Source of the DNA: Pseudoxanthomonas indica | Lineage (GTDB): Bacteria; Pseudomonadota; Gammaproteobacteria; Xanthomonadales; Xanthomonadaceae | DNA: 64,000 bases | Assembly (NCBI RefSeq): GCF_900167565.1 | Contig: NZ_FUZV01000002.1 | Span: 558,001 to 622,000 of the forward strand | Direction: 5' to 3' | Shown here: piece after piece, positions 8,801 through 16,585 of the stretch | Layout: each line of letters opens with the position of its first letter | How positions within the stretch are numbered: position 1 is the first letter of the stretch | Position numbers and translations under genes: made by a program | Notes under the pieces: model-generated | Database searches by the model: none | The model's input: only the letters and a program-made list of their open reading frames with translations | What the model was told of the DNA's origin: nothing

Positions 8801-10492
8801 CTTGCCAGAAAGGTACAGACCACCAACGGCATCGCATTCACCGTTCGCTATCTTTGGAACGCGGCCGGCCAGATGCTTGGCATGGTGTATCCAGATGGAA
8901 GCGAGGTTGATTACAGCCGCAATGCCTTAGGGCAGTTAGTTGGGATTGGCATAACTCGGCCAGGTCAGGCGCGCGAGGTCCTGCTTAATCAGGTGACGTA
9001 CCTACCGTTCGGTCCAACTTCGGGATGGATCTACGGCGATGGGCGGGTCATGACGCGTTCGTATGACCAGAACTACCGGCCCACTGCCATCTTGGATGCT
9101 TCACCCGGCGGTCTGTCGCTTGGGTTTGGTTACGACGCAGTCGGCAACTTGACCAAGCTCGGTACGGCTATGGGCATTTCAACTCCAGATATGGTGTATG
9201 GCTACGACGCTCTAGATCGGCTGACTCGGACAGCAGATGGTCCGACTAATGTAGCCATTGACTCTTACAGTTACGATAAAACCGGCAATCGACTGTCTCA
9301 TGCGACAGCTGCTGGAACAGCACTTTACGCGTACTCGCCAACCAGTCACCGTTTGGAATCGGTGGAAGGAGTTACGAGAACTTTCGATTCAGCAGGAAAC
9401 ACTTTGGCGATTGGAAGTCGGACCTTCGTGTACAGCGCTGCGAATAGGATGAGCGAAGTTCGGAACGAAGGGAATGTAGTGATGAGCTACGCCTACAACG
9501 GGCGGGGCGAGCAAGTGCTTCGGCAGTCGGGAGGTGAAAACTTCATTACCATCTACGATGAGCTGGGGCATTGGTTGGGCGATTACAGTCAACTCGGAAC
9601 GCCAGTGCAGCAAGTAGTCTGGAATGATAATTTTCCAATCGGTTTGCTTGCCAACGGAGGGAGGTTGCACTACGTCGAACCTGACCACCTTGGAACCCCT
9701 AGGGTAGTAATCGAGTCGGCGCGTGATATCGCTGTCTGGACGTGGGACATTCACGGCGAGGTGTTTGGTGAGTCATCGCCGAAAGAAGACCAAGATGGAG
9801 ATCTTCTCCCATTAGTTTTTAACCTGCGATTCCCTGGGCAGCGATATGACGCCGCAGCGGGGCTAAACTCCAACTACTTTCGGAATTATGAGCCTGGCAG
9901 TGGGCGCTACATGGAGAGTGATTCAATGGGGATGGCTGCCGGCGTAAATACCTACAGTTACGCTTCGTCCACCCCCTTTGTATTGGTGGATCCTTACGGC
10001 ATGAGTGGCACCTGTCCTGCATCACCTTCGTACAAACCTAGCTTTTGGAATGACGGTGGGCACATACAGGGTACAAACAACTGCTACAGCTATGCTGCGG
10101 ATAGACCTGAAAACCCGGCTAGCCAATTGCCACGACCTTTTCCCTACCTTCCTCAACCAGGAGAGTGGAGTGGACGACCATTCGAGAGCCTAACTTGCCG
10201 TTCAATAATTCGAGCAGCGGTTAGCGACGGCATGACGAAGCCAGACTCCAAGGGCAATTGTCCATCGTGCACACACAAGGTGTACCTTGTCGTTGCTCCT
10301 GAAGTTGACTACCACTGGTACAGACAAGATGGAGACGGGACATGGTCACACAAGCCTGGCCTAATGCCGGTGAGCAACCTTGACGCCTCGGGAAAAGTAA
10401 TCACCAATCCTGCTGCTGCGAACAGCAATTACGCCCCGAATGGCCCCAACTATTCCAAAAAGTGTGGTGTGCTATGCGCTTTGAATCGGTGA
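5822..10492 (+). CDS. RHS/YD-repeat protein 2 with candidate cysteine-hydrolase-like tip
   Basis: 1556 residues. The ATG is preceded by AAGGAG at ideal spacing. Residues 1-23 form a clear Sec signal peptide (cleavage near SSWA/GD). A Cys-rich N-terminal part is followed by a DUF6531-like block (NNPVMPGDG ... PLRFVRTF) and long YD repeats. The central part, from LWKVTN through about GFGYD, is close to RHS 1 in protein and in stretches of DNA. The RHS core ends at D-P-Y-G-M, about residue 1390. The last roughly 165 residues are unrelated to the tip of RHS 1. They carry NNCYSYA (Cys1421), C...C, VDYHWYR (His1498) and GTWSHKPG, then a Cys-rich end. A conserved Cys and His in such motifs suggest a cysteine hydrolase of papain or NlpC/amidase style. 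That is inference from residue pattern, not a recognised domain. A small overlapping exported gene follows, as expected for immunity to an extracytoplasmic target. Confidence 0.9.
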   Translation: MGSRTLAALAGMALFLISFSSWAGDEVCLENGGTKSCARPSEDWTAAVCVEQMSHFAIDSAMCRLLGGVYQGGNSNPACIGGEPFITKETAAELADEYFAERYSCPYTSKSDTGWGASLPASYFCYAGPSTYRYGQLKEEFRKFTFSGKARNFDGTCSLDTTVSLITTNVRDVMCAPGAVSLYGANNTWLDCFNEHDKTCPINNPVMPGDGMHVKSEVDFQAPGSPLRFVRTFAPANGSVPRVSTASSPMTVGKYWYFNYGMRVDKVVNSDYVAAIATRDDGSRVYFDPSGNPLQRSDGEFIRYEELPDGSMVITQGADTERYTSDGKLGRIDYASGQYVQLTYDDPNRRIDAQDQNGRTLSIHYWRARVPSHIVMPDGGTITYGYDSVKRTLNKVKFADGASRTFNTTFTGNGRFDVYDELGVLYSTHLYTHQTLGARISSSNLASGLSGGQVGRQIYTYTQGSNGASSLAVTGPLGQAVTRNYQTKGNTKKLVSQTQLCATCGGSTASKTYDANGYVDVETDFKGSTTDYTIDSAGRELSRIEAANDTTGQKRTIETDWHATLKLPLERRTRDATGLLKARTVWTYNARGQVLTLSAVDTLTGAQRTQSYAYCEASDVLANTCPLVGLLLSADGPLAGTVDRSTYHYYAADDASCATTPTTCPHRKGDLWKVTNALGQTMETLRYDGAGRTLSVKDPNGVVTDQEYHARGWRTATKVRGADDNVETDDVISRVEYWPTGLVKRVTQPDGSYTQFTYDQAHRLTDVTDAAGNYIHYVQDFAGNRISEQTKDSGGNLKRSLSRVFNQRSQLLTQADAQANPTDFTYDANGNTKTITDALDRVTDQSYDPLNRLARTLQDMGGIAAETRFAYDALDNLVKVTDPKGLDTTYSYNSLGDLTQLSSPDTGVTTYTYDAAGNRSTQTDARNVTSVYAYDGLGRITGVSYPTTSLNVGYVHDLTQGVCATGETYSVGRLTRMNDASGNTQYCYNRFGYLARKVQTTNGIAFTVRYLWNAAGQMLGMVYPDGSEVDYSRNALGQLVGIGITRPGQAREVLLNQVTYLPFGPTSGWIYGDGRVMTRSYDQNYRPTAILDASPGGLSLGFGYDAVGNLTKLGTAMGISTPDMVYGYDALDRLTRTADGPTNVAIDSYSYDKTGNRLSHATAAGTALYAYSPTSHRLESVEGVTRTFDSAGNTLAIGSRTFVYSAANRMSEVRNEGNVVMSYAYNGRGEQVLRQSGGENFITIYDELGHWLGDYSQLGTPVQQVVWNDNFPIGLLANGGRLHYVEPDHLGTPRVVIESARDIAVWTWDIHGEVFGESSPKEDQDGDLLPLVFNLRFPGQRYDAAAGLNSNYFRNYEPGSGRYMESDSMGMAAGVNTYSYASSTPFVLVDPYGMSGTCPASPSYKPSFWNDGGHIQGTNNCYSYAADRPENPASQLPRPFPYLPQPGEWSGRPFESLTCRSIIRAAVSDGMTKPDSKGNCPSCTHKVYLVVAPEVDYHWYRQDGDGTWSHKPGLMPVSNLDASGKVITNPAAANSNYAPNGPNYSKKCGVLCALNR

Positions 10493-10866
10493 TTTTCGCC
10501 CTGGCGATGGGTGCCTCTATGAATGCATGCGCTGGACAAGGAGCTATCAACTCAAATCTTACTCAGTCAGACATTGATAGCCTGGAGACGCCTACTTTCA
10601 CAAAGCAAGAACTTTCGTCGGGAAGTGACGAATTCCTTGTTGTCACAAGAAACTACGGGTCTGGCTTAGAGCTTCGAGATGCATATGTTTACCGACGTGG
10701 GGCAGGCGGGCAGTGGGACATGATTGCTTTCCGGAGGACGAACTCATCGCGCGTAGAAGGTAGTCTTTCGGCCAATCGATTGACGCTCACGGCGAAATCG
10801 GGAAAGGTCGTCCTGGAAGTTCCAATCGAACCTTCCGGATTCAAGTTTGATCCAATGGAACGGTAG
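10474..10866 (+). CDS. Small exported protein or lipoprotein, candidate immunity protein of RHS 2
   Basis: 130 residues from the ATG at 10474, overlapping the RHS 2 stop by 19 bases. The N-terminus is a short positively charged start, a hydrophobic segment and S-M-N-A-C-A-G. Cys19 could be a lipobox Cys, though the -3 residue is unusual, so a plain signal peptide is also possible. The remainder is hydrophilic: an acidic linker, then an alternating pattern resembling a small beta-sheet domain (EFLVVTRN, LRDAYVYRR, LTLTAKSGKVVLEVP). No family is recognised. Position and export signal fit an immunity protein that protects the periplasm from the RHS 2 tip. This is inferred from context only. Confidence 0.65.
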   Translation: MRFESVIFALAMGASMNACAGQGAINSNLTQSDIDSLETPTFTKQELSSGSDEFLVVTRNYGSGLELRDAYVYRRGAGGQWDMIAFRRTNSSRVEGSLSANRLTLTAKSGKVVLEVPIEPSGFKFDPMER

Positions 10867-10979
10867 TTGGGTTTGAATCATTTCGTCGCCCTTGTGTTGT
10901 TTGTTCTGTTGAGCGTCGATATGCCGGATTGGGAGATTGGGCAGTGTGTTCAAAAGCAGCATCTCCAGTCCCAGAAACA

Positions 10980-11819
10980 ATGGGATGTTGCAAGCTCATC
11001 GATGCACAGGACTCGCATTCCGTGGCATTGCTTCGGGCCTGGCTGACTTCACAAGCTCATCCCTTCATCCTCACCGGCGCCGGCATCAGCACCGCCTCCG
11101 GCATCCCCGACTACCGCGACACTGACGGCCAGTGGAAGCGTACGCCGCCAGTCACGTATCAGGCCTTTGTCGGTGACCCACTGACCAACGCCCGCTACTG
11201 GGCGCGCAGTTTCATCGGCTATCCGCGGATGGCGCAGTCGCAGCCCAATGCCGCGCACCATGCGCTCGCGCGCTGGCAGCGGGAGGGCAGGTTATCCACC
11301 TTGCTGACGCAGAACGTGGATGGCTTGCACGAGCGTGCCGGCAGTCGCGATGTCATCGACTTGCATGGGCGTATTGATCAGGTGACCTGTCTGCACTGCC
11401 AAACCCTGTCTGCCCGAAGCGAGTTGCAGGTCCGCCTGCACGAAGCCAATCCGGAGTGGCATGACCTTGAGGCGGCCACGGCGCCGGATGGTGATGCGGA
11501 TTTGGAAGGGCAGGACTTCAGTCGCTTCCAGGTGCCGGTGTGCTTGGACTGCGGCGGGATGCTGAAGCCTGATGTGGTGTTCTTTGGGGAGAACGTGCCG
11601 CGGGCGCGTTATGAAGCGGCGCGGGAGGCTTTGCTGGCTTCGGACGCGCTGTTGGTGGTTGGGTCTTCGCTGATGGTGTATTCCGGGTATCGGTTTGCGC
11701 GGATGGCGCATGAGGCGGGGTTGCCGATTGCGATACTTAATCGGGGGCGGACGCGTGCAGACGAATTGGCAAGCCTGAAAGTGGTAGCTGATTGTGTGGA
11801 GGTTTTGGCGGGGATCTGA
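10980..11819 (+). CDS. Sirtuin, NAD-dependent protein deacylase (Sir2 family)
   Basis: Removes acyl groups from protein lysines using NAD+. Motifs in order: [15 protein letters not shown] (NAD loop), [14 protein letters not shown] with the catalytic His, CLHC and CLDC (four zinc ligands), KPDVVFFGE, and [11 protein letters not shown]. The intervening insertion between the Cys pairs ([13 protein letters not shown]) is somewhat long, as in the larger bacterial sirtuins. The start is uncertain: a TTG at 10929 and the ATG at 10980 are in frame, and a GTG at 11022 has AGGA eight to ten bases ahead and may be the real one. Codons before about 11030 do not resemble other sirtuins, consistent with a rearranged 5' end. 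A broken copy of this 5' part lies at 5187-5430. It sits downstream of the second RHS cassette with no sign of a shared function. Confidence 0.9.
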   Translation: MGCCKLIDAQDSHSVALLRAWLTSQAHPFILTGAGISTASGIPDYRDTDGQWKRTPPVTYQAFVGDPLTNARYWARSFIGYPRMAQSQPNAAHHALARWQREGRLSTLLTQNVDGLHERAGSRDVIDLHGRIDQVTCLHCQTLSARSELQVRLHEANPEWHDLEAATAPDGDADLEGQDFSRFQVPVCLDCGGMLKPDVVFFGENVPRARYEAAREALLASDALLVVGSSLMVYSGYRFARMAHEAGLPIAILNRGRTRADELASLKVVADCVEVLAGI

Positions 11820-11840
11820 TGGAACTGGGCTTCGTCTGCC

Positions 11841-11880
11841 CCCATCCCAACCTTCCCCCGCAAGCGGGAGAAGGGGCAGA
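11841..11880. repeat. Dispersed palindrome of the xanthomonad CCC-CGC-AAGC-GGG type
   Basis: CCTTCCCCCGC and GCGGGAGAAGG form an imperfect hairpin with an AA centre, between the convergent sirtuin and tag genes. Similar 'CCCATCC...CTTCCCGCAAGCGGGAGAAGG' text is common between genes in related genomes. A shorter related stretch appears at about 61953-61976. It may act as a bidirectional terminator. Confidence 0.6.
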
Positions 11881-11911
11881 TTGCGGACTTCTTTGCGTTT
11901 CGCGCGAGGTA

Positions 11912-12469
11912 TCAGCGCTTCGCCTTGCCCTTGGCTTTCTCCATCCACGGCGGCGACTTCTTCGCCGCCTTCGCATACGCCGGACAACTCTCGCGGTGCG
12001 CGCCGGGCAGATAGCCCAGGCTCATCAGGAACTCGCCGGTGATCTCGCCGCCGGTAAACCGGAACGTCTGCTTGAACAGCTTCACCCAGCCGGCCTTGTC
12101 GCGCGGATGGTTCGCCTGCAGCCATTCGTGGAATCCACCATGGCTCTTGCGCAGCCCCTGGATCACCTGCGCATTGTGGATGGCGGCATCCACTTTCAGC
12201 CGGTTGCGGATGATCCCCTCGTCGGCCAGCAGCCGTGCGCGGTCGTTGTCGCCGTAGGCGGCCACCTGGTCCACGTCGAAGCCGCTGTAGGCGCGGCGGA
12301 AGTCCTCGCGCTTGCGCAGCACGGTCTCCCAGCTCAGGCCGGCCTGGTTGATTTCCAGCAGCAGGCGCTCGAACAGCACGGCTTCCTCGCGCTGCGGGAA
12401 ACCGTATTCGCGGTCATGGTAGGGCCCATGCAAAGGGTGACCGGGGGCAAAGTCGCAATATCCACTCAT
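11912..12469 (-). CDS. tag: DNA-3-methyladenine glycosylase I
   Basis: Base-excision repair enzyme that removes 3-methyladenine from alkylated DNA. The 185-residue length fits the family. Features: N-terminal CDF (Cys ligand), Y-H-D-x-[23 protein letters not shown] (the helix bearing the catalytic region), [12 protein letters not shown], and C-terminal Y-L-P-G-A-H with CPAY, which supply His and Cys for the structural zinc. The C-terminus is an unusual lysine-rich tail (EKAKGKAKR). Start ATG at 12469; the gene is convergent with the sirtuin gene and divergent from algH, only 36 bases away. Confidence 0.93.
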   Translation of the reverse strand: MSGYCDFAPGHPLHGPYHDREYGFPQREEAVLFERLLLEINQAGLSWETVLRKREDFRRAYSGFDVDQVAAYGDNDRARLLADEGIIRNRLKVDAAIHNAQVIQGLRKSHGGFHEWLQANHPRDKAGWVKLFKQTFRFTGGEITGEFLMSLGYLPGAHRESCPAYAKAAKKSPPWMEKAKGKAKR

Positions 12470-12505
12470 GTAATCAGGTTAACGCGAGCGGGCTATGATG
12501 TGGCC

Positions 12506-13069
12506 ATGTCCCCCGACTCGTTCCTCGCCAACCAGCTGCTGATTGCCGCACCGGCACTGGATGACCCCAACTTCTCCCGCGCCGTGACCCTGGTCTGCCA
12601 GCACGACGGTGAGGGCGCGATGGGCGTGGTCATCAACCGCCGCTCCGAATACACGCTGGGCGAGGTGCTGGAGCAGATGCAGCTGAAGACCGGCGACGCC
12701 GGCCTGCGCGAACAGATCGTGCTCAGCGGCGGGCCAGTGCATCCGGAACGCGGCTTCGTGCTGCATGACGACGCGCGCGAGTGGGAATCCACCCTGCGCG
12801 TGGCCGACGGCCTGTACCTGACCACCTCGCGCGACATCCTGGAAGCCATGGCCGCCGGCATCGGTCCCGAACACGCCATCGTCACCCTGGGCTGTGCAGG
12901 CTGGGGCGCGGGACAGCTGGAATACGAACTGGGTGAGAACACCTGGCTGACCGCGCCGTCCGATGCGACGGTGCTGTTTGAATTGCCGCTGGAGCAACGT
13001 TGGCAGGCGGCGGCAGGGTTGATTGGGGTCGATATGACGCGCTTGACGGACTACAGCGGACACGCATGA
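12506..13069 (+). CDS. algH: AlgH/YqgE family (UPF0301) protein
   Basis: 187 residues beginning [16 protein letters not shown], the usual opening of this family, then [24 protein letters not shown] and [15 protein letters not shown]. The family is known from AlgH of Pseudomonas (alginate regulation) but its molecular role is not settled. A long open frame extends upstream to 11792, but those codons have no family similarity, so the ATG at 12506 is used. It is followed by ruvX after 67 bases and then pyrB. The algH-ruvX-pyrB order is widely conserved in gammaproteobacteria. Confidence 0.92.
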   Translation: MSPDSFLANQLLIAAPALDDPNFSRAVTLVCQHDGEGAMGVVINRRSEYTLGEVLEQMQLKTGDAGLREQIVLSGGPVHPERGFVLHDDAREWESTLRVADGLYLTTSRDILEAMAAGIGPEHAIVTLGCAGWGAGQLEYELGENTWLTAPSDATVLFELPLEQRWQAAAGLIGVDMTRLTDYSGHA

Positions 13070-13136
13070 AACGCGGATTCCCCCGTTCCGGCGCCAGGGC
13101 GGTTGCCTGGTTCCGGCCGCGTTTCGGGAGCAGAGC

Positions 13137-13589
13137 ATGAAACTGGATGGCACGGTACTGGGCTTCGATGTCGGCGCGCGGCGCATTGGCGTGGCGGTAG
13201 GCAGCGCCTTCGGCAGTGGCGCGCGGGCCTTGGCGGTGGTGGATGTGCATGCGCACGGGCCGGACTGGCCGGCCATCGACAAGCTGCATGCGGAATGGAA
13301 ACCGGACGGCCTGGTGGTCGGGGATCCCATGACCCTGGATGGCGGTGATCAACCCATCCGCAAACGCGCGCAGGCCTTCGCCCGCGAGCTGCATGCGCGC
13401 TACCAGCTGCCGGTGGTGCTGATTGACGAGCGCGCCAGTTCCATCGAGGCCGCCCAGCGCTTTGCCCTGGACCGTGCCGAAGGGCGCAAGCGCAAGCGCG
13501 ATGCGGTCGCGCTGGACGCGGTAGCCGCGGCGGTCATCATCGAGCGCTGGCTGGCCGCGCCGCAGGACGCCACCCAGGTCACCCTCTAG
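13137..13589 (+). CDS. ruvX: Putative pre-16S rRNA nuclease / Holliday junction resolvase-like protein
   Basis: YqgF/RuvX family with an RNase H-like fold. 150 residues. The first acidic residue is in LGFDVGARRIGVAVG, the central K-P-D-G-L-V-V-G-D-P is followed by a second motif DERASSIEA, and the last acidic residue is in D-A-V-A-A-A. GGGAG lies shortly before the ATG at 13137. The family matures the 5' end of 16S rRNA in E. coli; a Holliday junction role has also been proposed. It sits between algH and pyrB as in related genomes. Confidence 0.92.
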   Translation: MKLDGTVLGFDVGARRIGVAVGSAFGSGARALAVVDVHAHGPDWPAIDKLHAEWKPDGLVVGDPMTLDGGDQPIRKRAQAFARELHARYQLPVVLIDERASSIEAAQRFALDRAEGRKRKRDAVALDAVAAAVIIERWLAAPQDATQVTL

Positions 13590-13675
13590 GAGGGGCTTGC
13601 GCCCCGACCCTCGGCAAACTGTCCGAAAGCGGGCTCAGGATTTATCCTGTGCAGGCCCAACCCGCCTGTGACGCC

Positions 13676-14623
13676 ATGACCCTGCAAATCGATTCCGACG
13701 GACGCCTGCGCCATCTGCTGACTCTCGAGGGCCTGCCCCGCGAAACGATTTGCCGCTTGCTGGACCGGGCCGGGCATATCCGCGATGCCGCGCTGGGGCG
13801 CACCACCCAGCGGCGCAGCTCGCTGGTGGGCACCACCGTGTGCACGCTGTTCTTCGAACCCTCCACCCGCACCCGCAGCTCCTTCCAGATTGCGGCGCAG
13901 CGCCTCGGCGCAGACGTGCTGAACTTCGATGCCTCCACCTCGTCCACCCGCAAGGGCGAGACCGCGCGCGACACACTCAAGAACCTGGAAGCCATGGGCG
14001 TGCGCGGCTTCGTGGTGCGGCATGCCGAAGACGGGGCGGTGGAAGCGCTGGCCGCGGCGGCAGGCGAGGGCACCACTCTGGTCAACGCCGGCGACGGCCG
14101 CAGCGCCCATCCCACCCAAGGCCTGCTGGATGCGCTGACCCTGCGCCAGGCCAAGGGTCCGGACTTCTCCAGGTTGAAGGTGTTGATCGTCGGCGACGTC
14201 AAGCACTCGCGGGTGGCGCGTTCGGATCTGCATGCACTACGCACGCTGGGCACCGGCGAAATCCGCGTCTGCGGGCCGGCCTCGCTGTTGCCGGATGCGG
14301 ACACGCTGGCCGGCTGCGAAGTGGGCCAGGATTTCGACGCCATGCTCGAAGGCGTGGACGCGGTGATGATGTTGCGCCTGCAACGCGAGCGGATGGAAGA
14401 AGGCTTGATCGCCTCCATCGACGAATACCACAACGACTACGGCCTGACCGCGCAGCGCCTGACCCGCGCCGCGAAGGAAGCGGTGGTGCTGCATCCGGGC
14501 CCGATCAACCGCGGCGTGGAAATCACCGACGAAGTGGCCGACGGCCCGCAGTCACTGGTGCTGCGCCAGGTCAGCAACGGCGTGGCCATCCGCATGGCCG
14601 TGCTGGAAATGCTGCTGGGCTGA
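13676..14623 (+). CDS. pyrB: Aspartate carbamoyltransferase, catalytic subunit
   Basis: Second step of de novo pyrimidine synthesis: carbamoyl phosphate plus aspartate to carbamoyl-aspartate, in the cytoplasm. 315 residues. Key motifs: FFEPSTRTR (carbamoyl phosphate site), SSTRKGE, HPTQGLLDALT, IVGDVKHSRVARS and H-P-G-P-I-N-R-G (aspartate side). The ATG at 13676 (MTLQIDSDG) is preferred over a GTG at 13649. There is no pyrI or pyrC next to it in the window. It is convergent with the GGDEF gene four bases beyond its stop. Confidence 0.95.
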   Translation: MTLQIDSDGRLRHLLTLEGLPRETICRLLDRAGHIRDAALGRTTQRRSSLVGTTVCTLFFEPSTRTRSSFQIAAQRLGADVLNFDASTSSTRKGETARDTLKNLEAMGVRGFVVRHAEDGAVEALAAAAGEGTTLVNAGDGRSAHPTQGLLDALTLRQAKGPDFSRLKVLIVGDVKHSRVARSDLHALRTLGTGEIRVCGPASLLPDADTLAGCEVGQDFDAMLEGVDAVMMLRLQRERMEEGLIASIDEYHNDYGLTAQRLTRAAKEAVVLHPGPINRGVEITDEVADGPQSLVLRQVSNGVAIRMAVLEMLLG

Positions 14624-14627
14624 GGCC

Positions 14628-16211
14628 TTACTCGGCCAGCATCACCCGGCGTTTGCCGGCTTCCTTGGCCTGGTACATCGCGCGGTCCGCACGTTCCAGC
14701 AGCGTGTCCAGCGGTTCGCCCGGCAACCAGCGGGCGATGCCGGCGCTGAAGCTCACCGACACGCGCGCGTCGTCGTACATGAAGGGGCGCTGTGCCAGCC
14801 GCTGCTGCAGGCGCTCCACCGTGTGCATGGCTTCGTCCAATGGCACTTCCGGCAGCAGCAATACAAATTCTTCGCCGCCAAAGCGCGCGATGGCATCGCT
14901 GCCATGTAATCCACCCTTGATGACCGCCACCACATGGCATAACGCGGCGTCGCCACCGAGGTGGCCGTGGCGGGCGTTGATGGTGCGGAAATCGTCCAGG
15001 TCCAGCAGCGCCACGCACAGCGGCAGTTGGCCGCGATGGGCGCGGCCGGATTCGCGCTTGAACAGTTCGTCGAAGCCGCGCCGGTTCAGTGCTTCGGTGA
15101 GTTGATCCACGCGCACCAGGTTGGAGACCGTGCGCAGTTCGTCTTCCAGGCTCGCCACCCGCTGTTCGGCGGCATGCGCTTCTTCGCGCGCGGTCAGCAG
15201 GTCGTCGCGCGCCCGCAGGGTCTGCGCCTGCAGGCGGGCGGTGTCATCGAGGATGTCTTCCAGCCGCTTGCCCAGATCGGCAATGGTGCGGCTCTCGCGG
15301 ATCGCCTGTGAGTGGTAGCTGATGCGGTCGTGCAGTTCGCCGGTGCTGCTGGCCATGCCGTCCAGGCGATCGACGAAGGTCACCATCATCTCGCGCATCG
15401 CGGTCTTGGATTCGTGGATGCCCTGCTTGAGCAGGCCCTGCTTGTAGATCACTTCGCGCAGACCAGTGCGGGTCTGCTCCAGCGCATCGCGATCCAGTGG
15501 GCCGGCCAGCAGGTTGCGGGCGGCGGCAATCTGATCCTGCAGCCAGCTGCCGTCTTCCAGCAGCTCACCGACATTTTCCAGCAGCAGATCGAACAGGCTG
15601 CGCAGCAGCACCTGTGCGTCGTTGACCTCGTGCGCGCGCAGGCTCACTGCGTGGCAGAGATCCTTGAGCTGGGTATCGAGCGGCTCCAGGGTCTGGCCGC
15701 TTTGCCACAGGCGCAGATGATCGGCGATGCGGTGCGACTTCAGCGCCAGCGCGTGGTCTTCGTGCAGCAGCACTTCCAGCCCGGAGACCAGCGCGTGATG
15801 CAACAGGTCGCGCAGGCGCTCGGCTTCGCTCAGGCTGCGGCCGCCGTTGAGCAGCGGTTCGTCCTGGATGGTGCGGATGTACTTGTCGATCAGATGGCGC
15901 AGGGCGCGGCCGTAGTCCTGCCAGTCGGCGCTGCGCTGGGCAGACTGCAGGCGCTGGCCCATGCCGCGCAGTTCGCCGGTCAGGCCGGCCACGCCATCGG
16001 CAAACGCGCCGAGCAGGGCAGGCGGATCTTCGGCGCGGGCAAACAAGGCCTGCAGCTCGGCGGCGCTGATGCTGGCGCCCTGGGCGGCGGCGGCCACGGT
16101 GGTGGCCATGGCGGTGCCGGTGGCAGCGGTGGGCGCGCCGGACTTCGGACGCGACCACAGGCGGCGGAAACCGCTGCCTGGACGGGCGGATGCGTCGGAA
16201 GTGTCGGCCAT
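14628..16211 (-). CDS. GGDEF-domain protein, probable diguanylate cyclase
   Basis: 527 residues. The start ATG at 16211 has AAGGAA a few bases upstream; an in-frame start seven codons earlier lacks one. Residues 1-50 are low-complexity, Ala/Thr/Gly-rich. About 50-330 are helical and lack membrane segments or a recognised sensor domain. A coiled coil (about 300-350, rich in E/A/R) leads into the GGDEF domain. Its signature is intact as GGEEF (FGGEEFVLLLPE), with the upstream LDLDDF metal site. The inhibitory I-site RxxD is replaced by HGSD, so product inhibition at that site may be lost. The predicted product is cyclic di-GMP and the location is cytoplasmic. The input signal is unknown. Confidence 0.85.
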   Translation of the reverse strand: MADTSDASARPGSGFRRLWSRPKSGAPTAATGTAMATTVAAAAQGASISAAELQALFARAEDPPALLGAFADGVAGLTGELRGMGQRLQSAQRSADWQDYGRALRHLIDKYIRTIQDEPLLNGGRSLSEAERLRDLLHHALVSGLEVLLHEDHALALKSHRIADHLRLWQSGQTLEPLDTQLKDLCHAVSLRAHEVNDAQVLLRSLFDLLLENVGELLEDGSWLQDQIAAARNLLAGPLDRDALEQTRTGLREVIYKQGLLKQGIHESKTAMREMMVTFVDRLDGMASSTGELHDRISYHSQAIRESRTIADLGKRLEDILDDTARLQAQTLRARDDLLTAREEAHAAEQRVASLEDELRTVSNLVRVDQLTEALNRRGFDELFKRESGRAHRGQLPLCVALLDLDDFRTINARHGHLGGDAALCHVVAVIKGGLHGSDAIARFGGEEFVLLLPEVPLDEAMHTVERLQQRLAQRPFMYDDARVSVSFSAGIARWLPGEPLDTLLERADRAMYQAKEAGKRRVMLAE

Positions 16212-16298
16212 GGAGTTCCTTTGCCGCGGCAAAAAAAGTGGGGAGGCGGCTGGGTTATCGGCCGCGGATGGCCGCGGTTGAGGCCGCTCGTCGCCTGC

Positions 16299-16577
16299 TC
16301 AGTCGGAACTCTGACCGAGGTGGCTGCGGGCCTCGTCCAGCAGGGCCAGTTGCTGCCGGGCCTCCGGATGGCCGGCAGCAGCGGCGCTCTGCACCTGCTC
16401 CAGAGTGGGGTGGCTGACGATCAGCACCAGGCTGCCGCAGCTGGGGCAGCTGTAGTCGGTGACCTCGGCGTGCAGTTCCATGGCCATGGCGCGGCTGTCG
16501 CCCTGCCAGCCACAGGCGCAAGCGAGCACGCGCTCGCGCCAGTTCTCGGTGAAGTAGTCGTGCAGCAGTTCGGCCAT
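16299..16577 (-). CDS. Small CxC / CxxC protein, likely zinc-ribbon type
   Basis: 92 residues from the ATG at 16577 (MAELLHDYFTENWRE). It has two Cys pairs, ACACGWQG and YSCPSCGS, 27 to 28 residues apart, with several His/Glu between them, as in small zinc-ribbon proteins. No signal peptide or membrane segment. The start lies eight bases after the esterase stop, so it is probably co-transcribed with it. I do not recognise a named family. The C-terminal part is helical with an ARQQLALLDEARS stretch. Confidence 0.7.
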   Translation of the reverse strand: MAELLHDYFTENWRERVLACACGWQGDSRAMAMELHAEVTDYSCPSCGSLVLIVSHPTLEQVQSAAAAGHPEARQQLALLDEARSHLGQSSD

Positions 16578-16585
16578 GGTCGGGT

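Noticed and set aside
11792..12505. A 425-codon reading joining upstream codons to algH
   Set aside because: The extra codons overlap tag on the other strand and have no family similarity; the normal algH start is at 12506.
13649..13675. GTG at 13649 as the pyrB start
   Set aside because: MTLQIDSDG from 13676 agrees with known pyrB N-termini; the extra nine residues do not.
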